DNA of 64,000 bases from Epiperipatus broadwayi. Its lineage: Eukaryota; Onychophora; Udeonychophora; Euonychophora; Peripatidae. The DNA is taken from contig JAQFVV010012400.1 of the NCBI GenBank assembly GCA_028023455.1, forward strand, positions 14,701,748 to 14,765,747. The letters run 5' to 3'. The notes beneath the pieces were generated by a model, which had not been told where the DNA came from, made no database searches, and worked only from the letters and a program-made list of their open reading frames with translations. A program made the position numbers and the translations under genes. Within the stretch, counting starts at the first letter, position 1. Each line of letters starts with the position of its first letter. Shown piece by piece: positions 38,301 through 51,299 of this stretch.

Positions 38301-39299
38301 ATACAAATTATCTATAAGCCAGACATTACCCATATTGTTAAGATAACTTTTCTCATTAAATGGGAAATACTTAATATCTAATATTAATAAACCAACAATG
38401 AGAAAACTAAATGGTATATCATATAATATTTCTTCTACCAAAATTCAGAATCAACTACAATGGATGGAGTACAAGTTTCTAGAATCATCTTTTATCAACA
38501 CAGGCATTTATTTTATGAATATTTCCCCTGGAAGTTTCCTTAAATGATCAAAACTTTTAGTCATTTGAGAGGATATATTAATAATGTAACAATGAGAGAT
38601 GAAACAACAACACAATCAATAACTTCTCATTTTTTATAAGTTGATTCTTTCAAAACTGTTGAAATTTGGGATCAGATTTTGGAGCATAAGATCCTCAGAT
38701 CAATTCCAATTCTGGCACTTCTGGTATTCAAATTTCTTTATGAACTCCTGAGCAATAAATCTATTTGCAAACTACTAAGCCTAATCTGTTATATTTATAT
38801 TGTGTTATCTTGATTTAAAAAATGAATAATCAAAGATCCATAATTCTAATGTTATGTGCTTATTAATTATATTTATAATATAAAGTTTATGTGCGTGCAA
38901 TTGGATTTAACCTGAGCTAGAAGTGTGTGCCAAAAGACCCAACTCGTTGACATGCTAGGTATCTAATCACTGGATTATACTTTGTTTTAATTTCCATTTT
39001 ATTTCATGGTATACATATAAATGCTTAGTTATCTGTTAAAGCTCTATAATAATTGATTACCTTTGTTGTTAAGATAAGGACTGTTGGAAATGTGTTTCTA
39101 CTTTATATGATAACCACACACTTCCATTTGAAAATTGATTGTAAATCCTTTTGTTATCAGTGAATTGTTTATCTTATTGGCGGCATTATTTATTCTCTGC
39201 TAATCAGATTGGTTATTAATCTATTTTTTCTGTACACTTTTTTTCTTATTCGATTGTTTATGAGAGATGTGATGGTTTTAATCATTATAAAATTTCTCT

Positions 39300-40560
39300 C
39301 TTGATAAGGAGCATCCAATTGTGATATAGTCTTGGAGACATTGGGTTCTTGGATATCGTATATGAATGATATATCTGCTATTGGGATATTTAGCAGTTTC
39401 TTTCATAATTTATTTTCAATTACGGTCAGCATTTTTATTGGAATATTTTGATTCTAAATTTCATCCACAGTTGATGCTCTAGCTTGATGATTTTGTTTAT
39501 TTGTAAATGGATTGATGGTCTACTATATTATCTAAGTTTTTTTTATTTTTTCATTAAACAATTCTAGATTTTCATTTTTATGTAGCTGACCTGATTCATT
39601 CTAAAACTTTATATTATAAATTGTTAAACTGATAAGGACCATCAAGCTGTAATGTATTGGGTCCCCCCCCCCTAATTTTTATTACTGATTCACCTTTAAT
39701 AAATTTACTCTTTTGATGCCTTTTATAGTTTTTTTTTGTCCAACATTTTTTCATATAATAGCTATTTCAAATCTATAATCCAGTTCCATTATAAGTAGCA
39801 TCTTATTTATTATGACCCTTGAAGTCTAAATTAAAGTTCTTCAAACTGACTTATAATGAGATCTTATTATATATTTTGAAGCAAAATTTAGATAACTTAT
39901 TTTGATCATAATGCTATACCCCTTTCATATAGCAATCTTCTATGTATTCAATACAGTGCAATATTCATAAAACATCTATAGTTAAGAGCATTGTTTTTAG
40001 GTATTTTTTTTTAGAATGTATACATTTTGTATTTGGTCTGCCTTGTGTACAGGCTTGTATTGTGATCCAATTTTGTGACCTTTGCTAGTCTTAATGATAT
40101 TGAAACATGTTTTCTTTAACAGTAAAGTCTGAGAATTGCAGAGACAAACATAATAATATAGTCCATAGCAATATGACCCATAAATCATAATCCTTCATAT
40201 TATAGATGTAGTTCATCAGGATATCTGGACAGTGTTCGAATTCACATGATAAGTGCAAACTTTCTGAAATTGATGATAAATCTACCAACCCTTGTCACCA
40301 ATCTCTTGATTGTACAGGCTGAAATGATATTTTTGTAATATTTAGAAGTTTAGGAGAGAAGTAGGCTATAAGCACAAGGCTAGAATACTCAATCATTCTA
40401 AATTCCAAACCATACATATTAATGAAAGCTACAAATTTCAAATGAGTTTTATTTACTTGGTTAGATTTCAGAAATAATTTTAATTTATTCAAGTGAATGA
40501 GCTAGCTTTTTGGATAACATGGATCAAATTCTTCTAGTGAATCCACTTTTTTCAACAGAA
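39300..40560 (-). pseudogene. Possible decayed Ty3-like pol fragment
   Basis: Open minus-strand stretches at 40295-40492 and 40091-40288 read SSLVLIAYFSPKLL and SCEFEHCPDILMNYI. They resemble the RNase H region of Ty3-like elements (VIAYFSR.L ... F...H.PG). No RT or integrase motif is preserved, and the assignment rests on two short matches. Boundaries are guesses. Confidence 0.25.
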
Positions 40561-40748
40561 TTATTTAGTAAAAAAAAAAAAAATCTTTTAGGAATCTTTT
40601 ATTTCTAACTGAATTTCACATTGCTCTTTTTTTGCTAATGGTGGTAGACCATTTTTTCTTATACTCTCAACCTCAGCTATCAATCTTATTATCCACATTG
40701 TTATTCTAAGTTAAATGTGCCAATTATGATGTGATATCTGGTGACAGA

Positions 40749-41297
40749 AGCATAAGCTTGTGGTTAAGGCCTGTAGAGGTCCCTACCTTTGCATTTTTAT
40801 GCGCATATTCTTAAGGTTTACAGCCTTAGCAAATATTACTTAAGTAACCAATGTGCATATAAATAAACTTATAATTTACAACTTTAAATTATCATAATAG
40901 ATTTCTAACTATAAGATCTTTCCATTGACTCATTGTAAATTGAAAGATTTCATGAGTATTAATGTGTAATAGGAACTGTGGACTTAATCAGTGAAGTATT
41001 GAATATCTTCACGCTCTCAGATCTAACCGTTTCAGCTTCACCTATTCATATAAAAAGTTAATTGAAGTAAGGAAGGGCTTCCCTCTTTGAGGGGGTTCCC
41101 CTCTATTCTACCAAAGTGTAAGCTTGTGGTTAAGACCTATAAAAGTCCCCACCTTCACATTTTCATGCACATATTCTTAAGGTTTACAGCCTTAGCTATT
41201 CTTCCAAAGTGTAAGCTTGTGGTTAAGACCTATAGAAATCCCTACCTTCACATTTTCAGTACATATTCTTAAGGTTTACAGCCTTAGTAAATATTAA
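40749..41297 (+). repeat. Three copies of an approximately 88-bp unit
   Basis: The unit AAGCTTGTGGTTAAG...TTCTTAAGGTTTACAGCCTTAG occurs at about 40749-40836, 41116-41197 and 41210-41297. The last two are almost adjacent and share the prefix ATTCT(A/T)CCAAAGTGT, indicating tandem duplication. The unit contains a small inverted repeat (CTTAAGG...CCTTAG). Its function is unknown. Confidence 0.8.
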
Positions 41298-41610
41298 TAA
41301 CATGATTTATATACCCAGCAGTTTAAAGTTGTTAGCTTGTACATGAAATTACATTATTATCTGGAAAATTTTAATTTGAGCTTACAGCTCACAAATTTTC
41401 AAGACAGACAGCCTGTATATTATTAGCTTATCTTTCGGAATTATTAATTAAATAAAATATTATATCCTGATATCCTCTATAAACAGTTAATATATCTAAA
41501 CTTTATTAACAACTATCTATGCAACTTAGATATAAAGTTAACACATAAATTAATGTTAAACCACTAAACATCACATGATCACTATCTCTTATACTAGCAC
41601 ATAATTGTTA

Positions 41611-42150
41611 ATAAACAAGGTAAAACTCTTTATACAGTAATGCCACCCTGTGCCAACCAGAGTAATCAATGGATGCCAGAAGGTTTGTGCATAAAATCCC
41701 TATCTAATGCCTATTCATCCAATATCCCCAGACTAGTTTCTGCCTTGTGGATTTCATCAGTGAGGAGCCTTGGATCTGAGAGCACTGCACCTAGATCTTA
41801 GATGCCAAAATGTATGGGTGTTGAACTGAGTTCAGACCCATATGACTATATAAGTTATTGAGCTTAGATTGAAAATATTATAGTGTTTTCAATCTCATTC
41901 TTATAGTTTTGTAGTTAAGTAGATTTAAAAGGTGGCTGTTGGAGGGTTGCATTAGATCCTAAGATCTAGGTGCAGTACTCTCAGATCCAAGGCTCCTCAC
42001 TGATGAAGATCACAAGTTCAGAAACTAGTCTAGGGATATTGGATGAGGAGACACTAGATAGGGATTTTATGCACAAGCCTTCTGGCATCCATTGATTATT
42101 CTGGTTGGCACAGGGTGGCACTACTGTATGGAGAGTTTTGCCTTGTTTAT
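41611..42150. mobile_element. 540-bp foldback/MITE element with long inverted arms and TA flanks
   Basis: The termini are ATAAACAAGG and CCTTGTTTAT, flanked by TA on both sides. The arms are about 195 bp each (41611-41805 and 41958-42150) and are near-perfect inverse complements. They share, for example, CCACCCTGTGCCAACCAGA and AAGGCTCCTCACTGATGAA read from opposite strands. The central 150 bp is not repeated. TA flanks would suit a Tc1/mariner-type target, but the terminal sequence does not identify a superfamily. Confidence 0.75.
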
Positions 42151-45100
42151 TATAAATTAATGTTAACAATGCTCTCTTGATTTTGAAAGATTTTCTACAA
42201 TTCTGTTGTGACATTTCTTACAGCCTCTTGAAATATTTGTTGATAACAAGCAGTAGTTTAAAATTCAGTTTCATTCATTTTGGTAATACTTAGTCTTTGA
42301 TATTACAAAGAGACCATATAAAACATAGTTCTAAATAAATTCAGAATCTGTGGCCATGAGTACTGAACTGTGTTCAGCTAACTGCAGAGCAGAAAAATCG
42401 GATTGAAAAAATCAGGTAGATAACTAATAGGGTTAGGAGACAAAAAATAATACATCAAATGAGATAAAGCAGACCAATCACAATAAATTTACAATTCGTT
42501 TTTATATGAAAGTCTATGCTTACCATATAAAATAGAATAAATCCTCTGACCATTTCTTATTTAAAAAAACAAAACAACAAGGACAAATAATTAATGCTTA
42601 TTATAAAGCCTTAACAGGTAATTAAGTATTTATATTCATCATAAAATAGTATAGCAACAAAAACAAAGTGTAAGATTGCATTCTGATGATTCAACAATCA
42701 GCATTAACAATTAGGGACAATCTACTAAAAGAAAAAAAAGCCTAGTCAAAATTTTGAATAATCCTTAATTATTCCAATAGAATAAAAAAATAGATAAGAA
42801 TTGTTCTCTTACTCTTGAAATTTATTTAGATAGCTAGATATCAGTTCATCTTCCAAGCCAAGGAAATTGGCACCTCATTAATACTACGTGTAATAATAGC
42901 TAGAAAACTTAAGTACATATCCAGATATTTAGAGATAAATTGTGGTTCAAAAACAACTCATCTTGTGGCAATCCTAATTAATTGATCATCTGACAGATGA
43001 TAAAACAATACATTTTTTGGAAACTACTTCAATTTTAAATCAAATCTAGATAATTTAAGAATAATTTCTAGTAATGGAATGCCTAATTCATAATTCTATT
43101 AAATTTTATCCGAATTAATCAAAATATTTAAACTAAAGAAATATATAATTCTCTTCTATTAGTATTAAATTATTTTTTTATGTATTTTTTAAAGCATATA
43201 TTGATTAAAAAATACATAAATACTTTATATGGAAAATAAATGAGTAATAAAATTAAAAAATCTAGTCGGATTTCATTTATAGAATCATAAAATAATAATG
43301 ACGTAATTTTTAAATTTCGATTCAAAACTAGGTTAGGTTTCAAATATTATGACATTGGTTTTTATTATGTTTTTATTTATTTATTTTAAAACAAAAACTT
43401 AAACTGATATAAATTAAAGCCTTGAAGGAAGGAAAAATAAAACATTTTCTTTAAAAGCTGCAAAAACCAGTTTCTAGTTAGGTCTACTTATATAATTTAG
43501 CTAATTTATAATTATATTTCCTCAAGAATACTCTGACAATTTTTAATGAACTTAAAAACTTATTTTATATATGAATTTACACCATTATAAATGCATAACT
43601 TCTCAAAAGAATGTATAATGGCTCGTAAATAATAACAGTAAAAAGTCATTTTCAGTATAATGCATTCAGTTTTAGTTACAAAGCTTATGCATGTATACAA
43701 TGACAAATTATTGCTAATGATGATCACATGGTCATAGTACTTAATGCATGATCATTCCAATACACATATATCTATGTATGTCTGATTGAGATTAAGCTCT
43801 TTTCAATAAAATTTTGTCAAGAAAATACACATGCTTGAATTATTGAATCAAGTATATATTAAACAGTTTTCTCATATAAATAACTTAAAAATATGGAATG
43901 TCTTTGTATATAAATCTACAAACTTATTATTAAGATAAAATTAGACTACAATGAAAATTTATTAATTATAAGAAATGAATTAGCTTGAAAGGCTGATCTT
44001 TGAATGTAATACAATTGTACACATGGCCTCATATAAAAATAAATGCTTATTTACTAATAACTTATAATGAAAACTTATTTAAATCATAATATAATACAAA
44101 GAAAAATAAAGCAACATAAGTTTGAATCTTACCTCAAAGATGTACACATGCCATGTTTTTTTTCCTTACTGAGAAATATTAGGCTAATAGGGTCTCTTGG
44201 TTGGATACTTTGGTATCAAGATAAAATTTATTACTCTTTTTAGAATAGTCAGAAGAAGTAATTCAATTAAACAAAATAATTTTTCTGGCAGACATTGATG
44301 CTTTCTTCATATCTCTTCAGAACTTATTCCAACAACAAACTTAACAATTTTACTAGAATCTTTTTGATACCCTAGATTTTCATATTTTTATCTTATGCAA
44401 CTGCTTTAAAATCAAACTCATTCTTGTCTATTTTATTTTTCTCTTTCTTTTTTCATTAAACAACAAGCAAATTAACTATGGATAAAATAATACTGTTATT
44501 CTGACTATCTATGGTTCAACAACTTCTGTCATCTGGGAAAAAATTACACAAAGAAAATTGTGAATACTATTATCTTAAAATAAGTTATAATTTATTTAAT
44601 ATTTATATTTAATCTTGAATGCAATAACATGAACTAGCACAGAACATTAATGAAATCGACACAAACATATTCACATTTGGGAATAAACTTAAAGAAAAAC
44701 CTACAGTTCAATAAATCTATGTAAATTAATGAGCTCCACATTTTATTTTGTTCTATTTGAAATAAGAAATTAATGCAGCTAACCTTTATAAAAAAAAACG
44801 ATTGTGGAAGTTGATCCTCAATATTTATTTATTTCTGGTACCATTTTGTTTTATAAAAAGTAGTATTTCTATGATAATAAAAATATGCATGTAAAGTCTT
44901 AAAAATATTGAAACATCACTGACTTTTACAACTTCTCCTTTGGTTTTTGAACCATGCTCTGCATGATTTAATACAAGGATATAATGGTGCATCTGAGATC
45001 AAAAGACCCATAAATATTAGCCCAATCTTATTATTTTTAGCACCCAAACTTTATAAAATTTCCCAAAAGAACAAAGTATTTAATTATTTTTATAATTATT

Positions 45101-47717
45101 TCTATATTATTTTTTCTTCAAAAGTAACAATCCTCTAATATATAACTTTGTACAATATTTTCCTTTTTTTTTTTTTGCTTTATAATAGCATTCCAATCTT
45201 CTAGTTTCATCATATAACTGGTTTTAATTATTTTTCTTTTCAATTTTATAATATGTGATCTCTTTTGATCATAAGCATATTTAGGGGAGGAGACATGATG
45301 CAAAATTGATTATTTATTAATTTTTTTATCTGTTAGAAATCTTTAATTGACTATTCTCTAAATATTTATTTTAAAACCCAATACATTATTTCTGTCTATA
45401 ACCATATTTTCATAAACTGTCATATATGATTCATTCTTAATGTTAGTTTTTCTTGTTGATTTCTACTTCAGTATCATCATAACAATTCTTTAATCTATTC
45501 TTATTATTTCTAGATGTAATGTGATTATTATATTAATAAAGTTGTGTATAATCATGGGGAATAATATGCTGGAGATAGCTTTTCTCTGTATTTCTCATTT
45601 TTCCCTTAACCATCAATATAACTTCAATTAAAATTCAGAATGTTTATGTCACAATTGCTTTATTTTATTGTATAGTGTAGACTTATAAAAATTTTAATCA
45701 CATACATCTCCAAACAAAACAAATAAAAAGACAACTTAGAAAATAATATACAAAAGAAAATAGCATATGATTGATATTAGAAATAGAAAATAAACAAAAA
45801 ATAAAAGTAAACTTACAATGGATAGAACTATGAAATAATTCTAATACAAGAGACTGTATTTCTTAACTACTAACATCTCATTTAAAGAAAACATCTAATG
45901 AAGAAGATATATGTATATGTTGAAATGAATGTTCTCATGGGCAAAAGATGTTTTATAAAATATGTTTTCAGGAGCAATTGATAATAAAATAATAATATTA
46001 AAGTAAATATACTGATCTTTTGACAAAATAACACTTGTCTTCAACTGGATGAAAAAAAATAGTAATAAACACATATTTGTAATAGAGACAATTATATCAC
46101 TTTATTGTTATATCACATGATTGTTGAATAGTTTGATGTAAATATTGTAACCATCTGGATTACATGGAACACAGCAACATAGTTGTGTGTTGTTGTGTGT
46201 GTGCACACATATAAATAAAGTAAAGGAAAAGTAGAAATAAACACAGACAAATTTTTGTAGACATTTCTTCATTTCACTTGGAACAAAAATAATAAATAAA
46301 GAGTTAAATAACTCTGAATTGAAAAATAAGCATGTTTTCTGATAATTATAAAAATGTCTATTTTTGAAATCTTTTAATTAATTGGCAAATCTCTATGTAA
46401 AAACATGTATATCACACTATATAGAACTTCAAACTTGTTTTCAAACGGATGAGACAGATTGAAAACAGTCACTATGTTTTTATCACCTGACCCAATCAAG
46501 ATTATAAAAAGACTGATAAAAATATGTTTAGTTTGGCTTGTAATTTCTGTAAGAGCTGGCAAGAAGGCTTGGCTAATAATATTTTTAAAAAGCAGAATAG
46601 TTAGCTTCAGAATTAATTATCAGAATTGGATAGGGCTCCCATGAAGATGTAGCAGAAGTCAAGGCAGGAGATCCAGCAGCAGTCTACAGTTCAATAGTGG
46701 AGTTTGAATTCACATGGAGGAAAATGACCCACATCTTTGTGTTGAAATTCATAGCCTTAAAAAGTGTTCTGAAAGACAGCTTGCTAATCCTGGACAGAAG
46801 GAAGCTCATGGCATGCCAACAAATCACCTGAATTGTATCTCTTCCTGTTGCTGACAATAGCCTGGAATATTTTTCTGATGATGATGAAAAACAATCACAA
46901 AAACCAAGCTTACCAAGAGAAAGCTTGAAGAATTGGTATATATATGCTATTTCAGCTATATGCAGAGAGAAGCACTAAACATGTATACAAACGAAATTTA
47001 AAAAAAAAATTTTTTTTTTAATAATTCATTTTTGAAATGACATTCTACAGTGAGATATATAATATATGATGATTATTGAGAAAACAAAAAGACATTTTAA
47101 AATTTCTATATTTAATTTAGAAATCATTATAATTAATTAACAATGGTCTGTTAAGAGAGAGAAAAAGTAGAAACCTGATGAAAAAACAAATCTTTTTTAG
47201 AGTAATCTGTCAAAAAAAATATTAAATAATAAAATATACCTGCTGGAGAATTTAACTTTTATCAGAAGTCAAAAAAAAAGAAAAACTTTATTTTATTTAT
47301 GGAAAAGAAAATTTTTTATGAGAGTGTTTATAATTAATTGATATTATCTATAATTTTATTTATATACCATTATATGTTTGCATTTATATGAAAATTATAT
47401 TTTAATAACTTTTATTATTGAGTCGAATTGAATATGTGGTATAAACAATAGCGTGCACATACATTTCTATATACACACATATATGTTAAGAGATATCTGT
47501 ATCATTAAAATGTAGAATTTTAATCATTTATTGTATTTTATATGATTCAAAGATATTCAAAAATTATTATGCCATAACCATATGTCTGTGTTTGTATATA
47601 TATGTCAATGCTTGTCAATTAGAATATATATGTAAAATTTAATAATTTTTTGTCATTATTGAATATCAATTGAAATATATTAATTGTATATTATAAATCA
47701 AGCATCTGTGTGCATAT

Positions 47718-47754
47718 TGAAACAGTAAGATCTGCTTTGCAGATCTTCGTTTCA
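47718..47754. repeat. Strong 37-nt palindrome
   Basis: TGAAAC(AGT)AAGATCTGC-TTT-GCAGATCTT(C)GTTTCA forms a 15-bp two-part stem with a 3-nt loop and a small asymmetric bulge. It stands at the left edge of a GC-richer, CpG-containing tract (47750-50400). It could be the sub-terminal hairpin of a transposon. No other copy is present in the window. Confidence 0.6.
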
Positions 47755-50689
47755 CCTTTTCTTACCTATTTCCTACCCTCATACCTTAGTTTGAACCCCA
47801 ATCTATCGTAGTGTGTCTGCAATAAGCTTATATACCGAAAATCCCACCTAATTTTAAACCATGAGTACAATGCTCGTATTATATATATAAGTCATTCCCA
47901 AATAAATAAAAGGTTATAGATTATGTATATGTTCACATAATTTTGATATATTAAAAAGTAGGTTATATAAGTCGTAATTGCGCACACACTATGGTATGTA
48001 TTTTAAAAACATATCAAAATTATAAATTGTTAAAGTTATTTTGTTTGAATCTATTTACAAATATATTACTGTCGTAATATATTTTGATTTAAAATAAAAT
48101 TCATTTAGTAAATATTCGTTTAGTAAATAGATTCAAATATTGCAAGTTAAAAGTAAAATAATTTTCGTTTAATTTAATAAAAGTCATTCCAAATATTTCT
48201 TTAAAATAAATGAGGGACAATAGTTTAATTAGCTAATATTATATAAGTTTTATCTAAAAACAGCAGATGTCCACTTAAGGTTTTCTTTAATTAATAAAAG
48301 TAATTTTTAATTAAATCTAGTTTGTAATCCGAATGTCGACAGGGAAATTAACAAAAGAAATTAATTAATGTTGAATTCCTTTAGACATTGAGATAGATTT
48401 AATTACAACTGATAAGTCCGATATATTTTTGTAATGCTTCAGGGCAGTTCTATTGTTAACATCTACTATAAAAAGAATGGTTTTCTTTTGTTCTCCAGTT
48501 TTTCTTCTAATGTTTCTAAGAGAAATCATTCTGAGTTCTATAGTAGTAATTTGTAAATCTTGACATGACAGAGTAGAGTGCAAGAAGGCTATTTCTCTCC
48601 AAAATGGTCATATGCTGCCATAGACTATCGGAAGTTATCACACAGGGAACCCCGGAACTGCTGCCGCTGCCAAAAATATGAACATTTCCAGATTTTGCTG
48701 CTGAATTATAAAACCTGCTGAACATCTACCTGAAAATGCTTCTCCAGAGGTAACCCTAAATTAACCCTAGAGCTCTTGTGATAACTAACATGCTATAGCT
48801 ATTTAAAATTGTTTTTCTTATATTTCACATAACTTCATTATGTATTTCTTTAACGTGTTTAAATATACTCAACATTTTGCTCTCTATCCTTGGGTTAATA
48901 TTTTCTATTTATAAAGCTTTCTTTTATTTTATTATGATAATGTGTCAGAATCGTCTTTGACCGAGTGAACTATTCCCTTTATTGAAAGTAAGACGCCGCT
49001 ATTAAGGCATATTTTAAATTTATAATTTTCCAATTTTATTATCTTGCAAATCACTCGTTCGAGGGCGATTCTATTCTTTAATATATAATATAATCACATA
49101 GTTTAAAATCTACATGTTATTGATTTTAATCTAATATGAGAGTATGTGCGAGGTCGATGATTAAATGTGTCCCCTAATGCATGATTGCGTATATAAATCT
49201 ATACTTACTTTTCAAACTCGCAAGCATGCATTTTCCTATTTTAATTACCGTGTTCTACTTTAATTATAAAGTTCATCATTGACGACGAGAATGTGCGGAC
49301 CCTTTTAAATGAATTTCGGGAAATTTGATTGGGCATTTCTCTTAATCCGAGTAAAACCCATTCAGTATGTTTTTATATACACTAGTATCTCGTATTGCTG
49401 GTAAATGAATTGGTTGTTGAGGCCGCTTTGTTTTATTTTTCCAAGGATTCTTTACATGGCAAAGTCCATTCTTTTCGTATATTGCAAGTTTCCAAGCGGT
49501 GTGTTCCAAATGACACCTGGGAATTAAAGCAATCGTCACACAGTCGCTAAGTTTGGCTGTTCATAAAATACTTTCCTACGGGTAGCAGCGGATGCCCTCC
49601 ATAATTATTCTGGATCTTCAATATTGTTTTATTTTATATTTATTTTACAAAGCATCTGTGACTTAAACGTGTCACACCCTCCAACTTTAATAAATTCATT
49701 ATCAGATACTGACCTCCCAATGCAACTCTATTATTATTCTCAAATAAATGCTTTGATCACATTCCCACTTTGATGCTTAGTAAGCTTTAGTCGTGCTATT
49801 CTGAAATCAATAAATATTTTAGAACACTTAATTTTCAAATATTTTCTTAAACTTGTATAATTACTCAAAGCACCTCGCACATGTTCCTATCTCGTCAAGA
49901 CATTATCTAATGCTATTAGCCTGAGGAATAGAATATATCACTTTGTTTTAAAGTCTTTTTGTCAGTTGTGGGAATAAAATGCCAACAATTATTTAATACG
50001 CATCCCTGTCTCATATAAGCAGACAGTGGCATTATATATATATAATTTATATGAATAAATTTTGTGAAATTATTTAAAACTAAATTTGATCTCTTATTTT
50101 ATTTGATTTCTATCACTGTCTCAATCTATATATATATTTCTGCATTTCTTTTGTAAATCCATAGACGTTAATTAGCCACCCAAACTTCCTTTAGTATAGT
50201 CTTTTGTTTCTCCCTGACCATCAGGCACCAGTCAAAGGTCATACTAGTAATGGCATCAGATGCGTTGTCACGTAGATGGTGCTGTGAAATTTGGGCTTTA
50301 GATTCGAACTTAGTATATCTAGAAGGCAACCCCTCCTAGAATGTTCAGTTTCGTGTCTGGGGTTTGAATTCTGCAGTGTGTTAGCGCGATAGACGATTCT
50401 GACTGTTACAATATATATGTAAACCACCATGTAACAATTTGAATTTTGTATTAACCACATATAGGTAAATCACAATGTGATAATTTGTTATTATTGCATA
50501 TTAATCAAAATCAGAAGACTTCTAACTGTAGAACCACATCCAATAGACACTTAAATCTTTTTTTTATTGTTAATAAACTTATTTAATTGTTAAAATTGTA
50601 TTCCATCATCTATTGGCCAAATAACAGTAATAGAGCTTGTGTTCTTCTGAACTAGATTCATGTACAACAGCTGATATATTAAATGGGGA

Positions 50690-50745
50690 TGTATATTACT
50701 GCTTTTAGGCATCCAGTCAATCATCATCCTGGTTGGCACAAAAGA
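50690..50745. repeat. Degraded fragment of the 41611-42150 foldback arm
   Basis: GGCATCCAGTCAATCATCATCCTGGTTGGCACA parallels GGCATCCATTGATTATTCTGGTTGGCACA in the right arm of the element at 41611-42150. Only this arm segment is recognisable. Confidence 0.5.
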
Positions 50746-51299
50746 GAATACTCTTTAAAGCCCATGCACTACATTTATTTTAGTTTGGTCTTATTAAAAG
50801 TTAAGTTTATAGTTGGCCAGTACAAGTAACCAGAGCATTGATGATAATCAGCATACACTTAAGTGGTGCATCCAAATTAATATGTTTAAATAATTGCCCA
50901 AGCTGACAATGGCTTAAGAGTTAGCCTGGTCTACATAAGATCCATTTCCAATCTAGTCACCAAATTGACTGTTGAGTTGTATTTTTTATTGTATTGATGT
51001 ATTTTATGATTGATCATTCATGATGATAAATGGTTGATGTTTTGAATATTACTTAATTTGTAATAATGCTGGTTGATATATGATTAATTATGATTATAGT
51101 TACTCTGAGGAGTAACTGGCTGATTTCTCAGAGGTTTCATGATCTCATGCTTCTTTAATACATATTTTTGTGATAAAATGTTACTTTAATAATATTATAC
51201 TTTTGAAAATTTTAAATTTAATTTTACTTGGGAGTAATGATGATTTTCCATCACCCTAGGGATGACCACCCGTGACACTCCATCCCATTACAATATATA

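Noticed and set aside
47718-47754. Helitron 3' end (hairpin near the terminus)
   Set aside because: The expected CTRR end after the hairpin and a 5' TC end were not found at a suitable place.
48516-48725. Minus-strand 69-residue open frame as a host exon
   Set aside because: No matching splice phases with the exon chain, no recognisable domain, and a simple chance ORF in a GC-richer patch is as likely.
50335-50410. tRNA-like SINE head on the minus strand (CGCGCTAACACACTGC...AATTCAAACCCC)
   Set aside because: It resembles an A-box/B-box arrangement, but the B-box is degenerate, there is no tail or target duplication, and no second copy exists in the window.
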